Positions 5,624 to 7,807 of a stretch of 7,807 nucleotides of DNA are shown in pieces. How positions within the stretch are numbered: position 1 is the first letter of the stretch; every line of letters begins with the position of its first letter. Origin of the DNA: Anaerolineae bacterium (GTDB lineage Bacteria; Chloroflexota; Anaerolineae; SpSt-600); assembly GCA_028275425.1 (NCBI GenBank), contig JAPWUT010000077.1:1-7807 (forward strand). Reading direction: 5' to 3'. The notes beneath the pieces are model-generated. The model saw only the letters and a list, made by a program, of their open reading frames with translations, searched no databases and was not told the DNA's origin. The translations under genes were made by a program, and so were the position numbers.

Positions 5624-6687
5624 ACGAACGGGAAGCGGTGGAATTCCTCAAGGGCATCCTGAACATCTACTCCCCATCTGGGGAGGAGGGACCCTTGGCC
5701 CGCTACTTAGCCGAAAGTTTGGAAAAGCGCGGCTTAAGGGCCTATGTTGACGATGTAGGCAACGTAATCGCTGCCTTTTCCAGGCCCATACCGGATGAGC
5801 CTGAGCTAATCTTCTTGGGCCACATAGACACTGTCCCCGGCTTTATCCCCGTCCGCGAAGAGGGAGGCAAAATCTTCGGCCGAGGGGCGGCGGACGCCAA
5901 AGGCCCCATAGCCGCCTTCCTCGTCGCTATGCTGAGGGTCAAGCCGGAAATCCCCATAGTCTTCGTGGGTGCGGTTGGCGAGGAAGCCGAAAGCATCGGG
6001 GCCAAATACGCAATCCCCCGCTTCAAGCCCAAAAATGCGGTGGTAGGGGAACCAGGGCAATGGGAAGGGATAACTTTGGGATACAAAGGCCGGCTCATTA
6101 TCCGCTACAATTTGTCAAAGCCCAAAGCCCACACCGCTGCTCCATCCCCTACTGCCCCAGAGGAAGCTTTCCTCTTCTGGCAAGAACTCAAGGCCTGGGC
6201 CGAAGGATTCAACCAGGCACGGAGCCCGTTTGAACGGGTAGACATTTGCCTGACGGAGATTTGCTCGCAGAACGAAGCTTTTTCCTCCTCTGTAGAAATG
6301 GGCTTGGAACTACGCCTACCTCCGGGGCTTGAGCCTTCAGCTTTGACCACCACGGCCCTTTCCTTGGCCAAGGGTGCGACCCTGGAATTCTCCGGGGAGG
6401 AGAAAGCCTTCGTAGCCCAACGCAATAACCCCTTAGTCCGAGCTTTCCTGAGGGCAATCCGGGCCGAAGGAGGGACCCCTCGCTTCAAGCTCAAGAGCGG
6501 CACATCCGACATGAACCTGGCAGGCCCAGCCTGGCAGTGCCCAATCCTGGCCTATGGCCCCGGCGACTCTTCCCTTGACCATACCCCATGGGAGCACATT
6601 GAGGTTGAGGACTACCTGAAAGCTGTAAAAGTCTGGGAGAGGGTGCTCACGCTCCTTTCGGGAGGTGGAAATGAAGCCTTGGATTGA
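5620..6687 (+). CDS. lysK: LysW-lysine/LysW-ornithine hydrolase LysK
   Basis: This 355-residue M20-family metallohydrolase splits the amide bond that holds the product on LysW, releasing lysine or ornithine and regenerating the carrier. It starts at ATG 5620, overlapping the lysJ stop by four bases. Metal and catalytic motifs are GHIDTVPG (His68; Asp70 supports it), RGAADAKG (bridging Asp92), and GEEAE (general base Glu121, metal ligand Glu122). A late DHTPWEH block (His321 or His326) supplies the last ligand, and GEPGQWEG and GYKGRL lie between. The C-terminus overlaps argH by 17 bases. DapE and ArgE belong to the same family, but the operon context makes LysK the clear choice. Confidence 0.92.
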   Translation: MNEREAVEFLKGILNIYSPSGEEGPLARYLAESLEKRGLRAYVDDVGNVIAAFSRPIPDEPELIFLGHIDTVPGFIPVREEGGKIFGRGAADAKGPIAAFLVAMLRVKPEIPIVFVGAVGEEAESIGAKYAIPRFKPKNAVVGEPGQWEGITLGYKGRLIIRYNLSKPKAHTAAPSPTAPEEAFLFWQELKAWAEGFNQARSPFERVDICLTEICSQNEAFSSSVEMGLELRLPPGLEPSALTTTALSLAKGATLEFSGEEKAFVAQRNNPLVRAFLRAIRAEGGTPRFKLKSGTSDMNLAGPAWQCPILAYGPGDSSLDHTPWEHIEVEDYLKAVKVWERVLTLLSGGGNEALD

Positions 6688-7807
6688 ATCGGAAATGGTA
6701 CGAAGGTTTACCGCTTCGGTGCATTTTGACCAGGAACTTTACCGTCAAGACATTCAGGGGAGCATAGCCCATGTTCGGATGCTGGCCAACCAAGGCCTAA
6801 TCTCGCCTGAGGAATCCGAAGCCATCGTCGGCGAATTGCAGAAAATACGTGAGGAGATTGAGGAGGGGAAGTTTGAGTGGAAAGAGGAGTATGAAGATGT
6901 GCACTTGAACGTGGAAGCAGCGCTAATAGAAAGGCTTGGCGAGATAGGGGCCAAGCTCCACACCGGCAGGAGCCGGAATGACCAGATAGCTTTGGACATG
7001 CGCCTTTACATCCGGGAGGCCTCCGAAAGGGTCCGCAAAGCCATAGAGGAAGTCCAGAAAGCCATCCTTAGCCTGGCCGAAACCTATGCCGATGTGATAA
7101 TGCCCGGCTACACTCACCTTCAGCGAGCCCAACCCATCCTCTTCTCCCATCACATCATGGCCTACTTCTGGATGTTGGAGAGGGATAAAGGTCGCTTCTC
7201 CGATGCTGCCCGGCGAGCCGATGAATGCCCCTTAGGGGCGGGGGCGCTGGCTGGAAGCACCCTCCCCTTATCCCCGGAGCACGTAGCTCAAGAACTCAGC
7301 TTCTCCCGGAGCTTCCGCAACAGCATAGACGTCGTAAGCGATCGCGATTTCGTCATAGAATTCTTAGCGGCATGCTCCATCCTCATGGTCCACCTCTCCC
7401 GCCTGGCTGAAGAATTAATCCTGTGGTCAACCGAAGAATTCGGCTTCATAGAGATTGCCGATCCCTTCACCACCGGCTCAAGCATGATGCCTCAGAAGCG
7501 GAATCCCGATGTAGCGGAGCTCATACGGGCCAAGAGTGGGAGGGTATTCGGGCACCTCCTGGCCCTTCTAACCGTCCTCAAAGGCCTTCCTCTCTCCTAC
7601 AACCGTGACCTCCAAGAAGACAAAGAAGGCCTGTTTGATTCTGTGAAAACAATTCTGGCCTGCCTTGAAATCCTGGCTCCGCTGTTGAGGACAATTAAAG
7701 TGAACAAGGACAAGATGCGTTCTGCGGCTGAAAGCAGCTTCATACTGGCGACGGACATAGCCGAACACCTGGTGGCCAAAGGCATGCCTTTCCGCAGAGC
7801 TCACGCT
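6671..7807 (+). CDS. argH: Argininosuccinate lyase ArgH, cut by the right window edge
   Basis: The frame runs open from ATG 6671, behind GGAGGT (6661-6666), to the last base, giving 379 codons of an enzyme usually about 460 residues long. ArgH splits argininosuccinate into arginine and fumarate, the final step of arginine synthesis. Superfamily motifs are HTGRSRNDQ (97-105), GYTHLQRAQP with the catalytic His149, and the signature GSSMMPQKRNPD (from 269) with its catalytic serine. The N-terminus overlaps lysK by 17 bases, so it is cotranscribed with the LysW genes. That placement is the main evidence that this operon makes arginine as well as, or instead of, lysine. argG is not in the window. 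Confidence 0.93.
   Translation, partial: MKPWIESEMVRRFTASVHFDQELYRQDIQGSIAHVRMLANQGLISPEESEAIVGELQKIREEIEEGKFEWKEEYEDVHLNVEAALIERLGEIGAKLHTGRSRNDQIALDMRLYIREASERVRKAIEEVQKAILSLAETYADVIMPGYTHLQRAQPILFSHHIMAYFWMLERDKGRFSDAARRADECPLGAGALAGSTLPLSPEHVAQELSFSRSFRNSIDVVSDRDFVIEFLAACSILMVHLSRLAEELILWSTEEFGFIEIADPFTTGSSMMPQKRNPDVAELIRAKSGRVFGHLLALLTVLKGLPLSYNRDLQEDKEGLFDSVKTILACLEILAPLLRTIKVNKDKMRSAAESSFILATDIAEHLVAKGMPFRRAHA

Noticed and set aside
1..7807. CRISPR array, tRNA or rRNA genes
   Set aside because: No regularly spaced repeats and no tRNA or rRNA signatures were seen on reading.

Overview
The window looks like chromosome from a thermophile-like bacterium with moderately high GC. The carrier-protein (LysW) route for lysine and arginine is known from Thermus/Deinococcus, several Chloroflexota and many archaea. 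The strong bacterial promoter, Shine-Dalgarno sites, intrinsic terminator and IS607-type fragment point to a bacterium, possibly Chloroflexota. That assignment is inference; no rRNA or other marker gene is present.

Region 1 (about 1-487) is accessory debris. The minus strand carries the first 28 codons of an IS607-type serine recombinase running off the left edge. Next to it is a plus-strand fragment of the N-terminus of a DNA methyltransferase, which loses its family signature near base 352. Nothing recognisable follows up to about 487.

Region 2 (488-744) is the control region of the operon. It has a near-consensus sigma70-type promoter (TTGACA, 17 nt, TATATA) and a leader of about 220 nt. 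A 35-codon reading frame in the leader has its own Shine-Dalgarno and a core RVRKRAKR. A 12-bp GC-rich hairpin followed by six T's then sits just before lysW. An upstream segment (613-620) is exactly complementary to the 5' arm of that hairpin (689-696). This is the layout of a ribosome-mediated transcription attenuator, and it would sense arginine and lysine supply for an arginine/lysine operon. It is the most interesting signal in the window.

Region 3 (745-7807) is one tightly packed plus-strand operon: lysW (54 aa carrier ending EDWGE), a LysX ligase, a second LysX/ArgX-type ligase, argC/lysY, lysZ, lysJ, lysK and argH (cut by the right edge). The ligases attach an amino-dicarboxylic acid (alpha-aminoadipate and/or glutamate) to the C-terminal glutamate of LysW. 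LysZ phosphorylates, LysY/ArgC reduces and LysJ transaminates the carrier-bound side chain. LysK then releases lysine or ornithine, and ArgH performs the last step of arginine synthesis. Two ligases plus argH suggest a dual-output pathway like that of Sulfolobus.

The second ligase has an anomaly. Its homology is intact from the first residues, but no ATG/GTG/TTG lies in frame before base 2034, and the expected ATG at 1768 is out of frame with it. The likely explanations are an indel at a G5 run, a non-standard start, or recoding.
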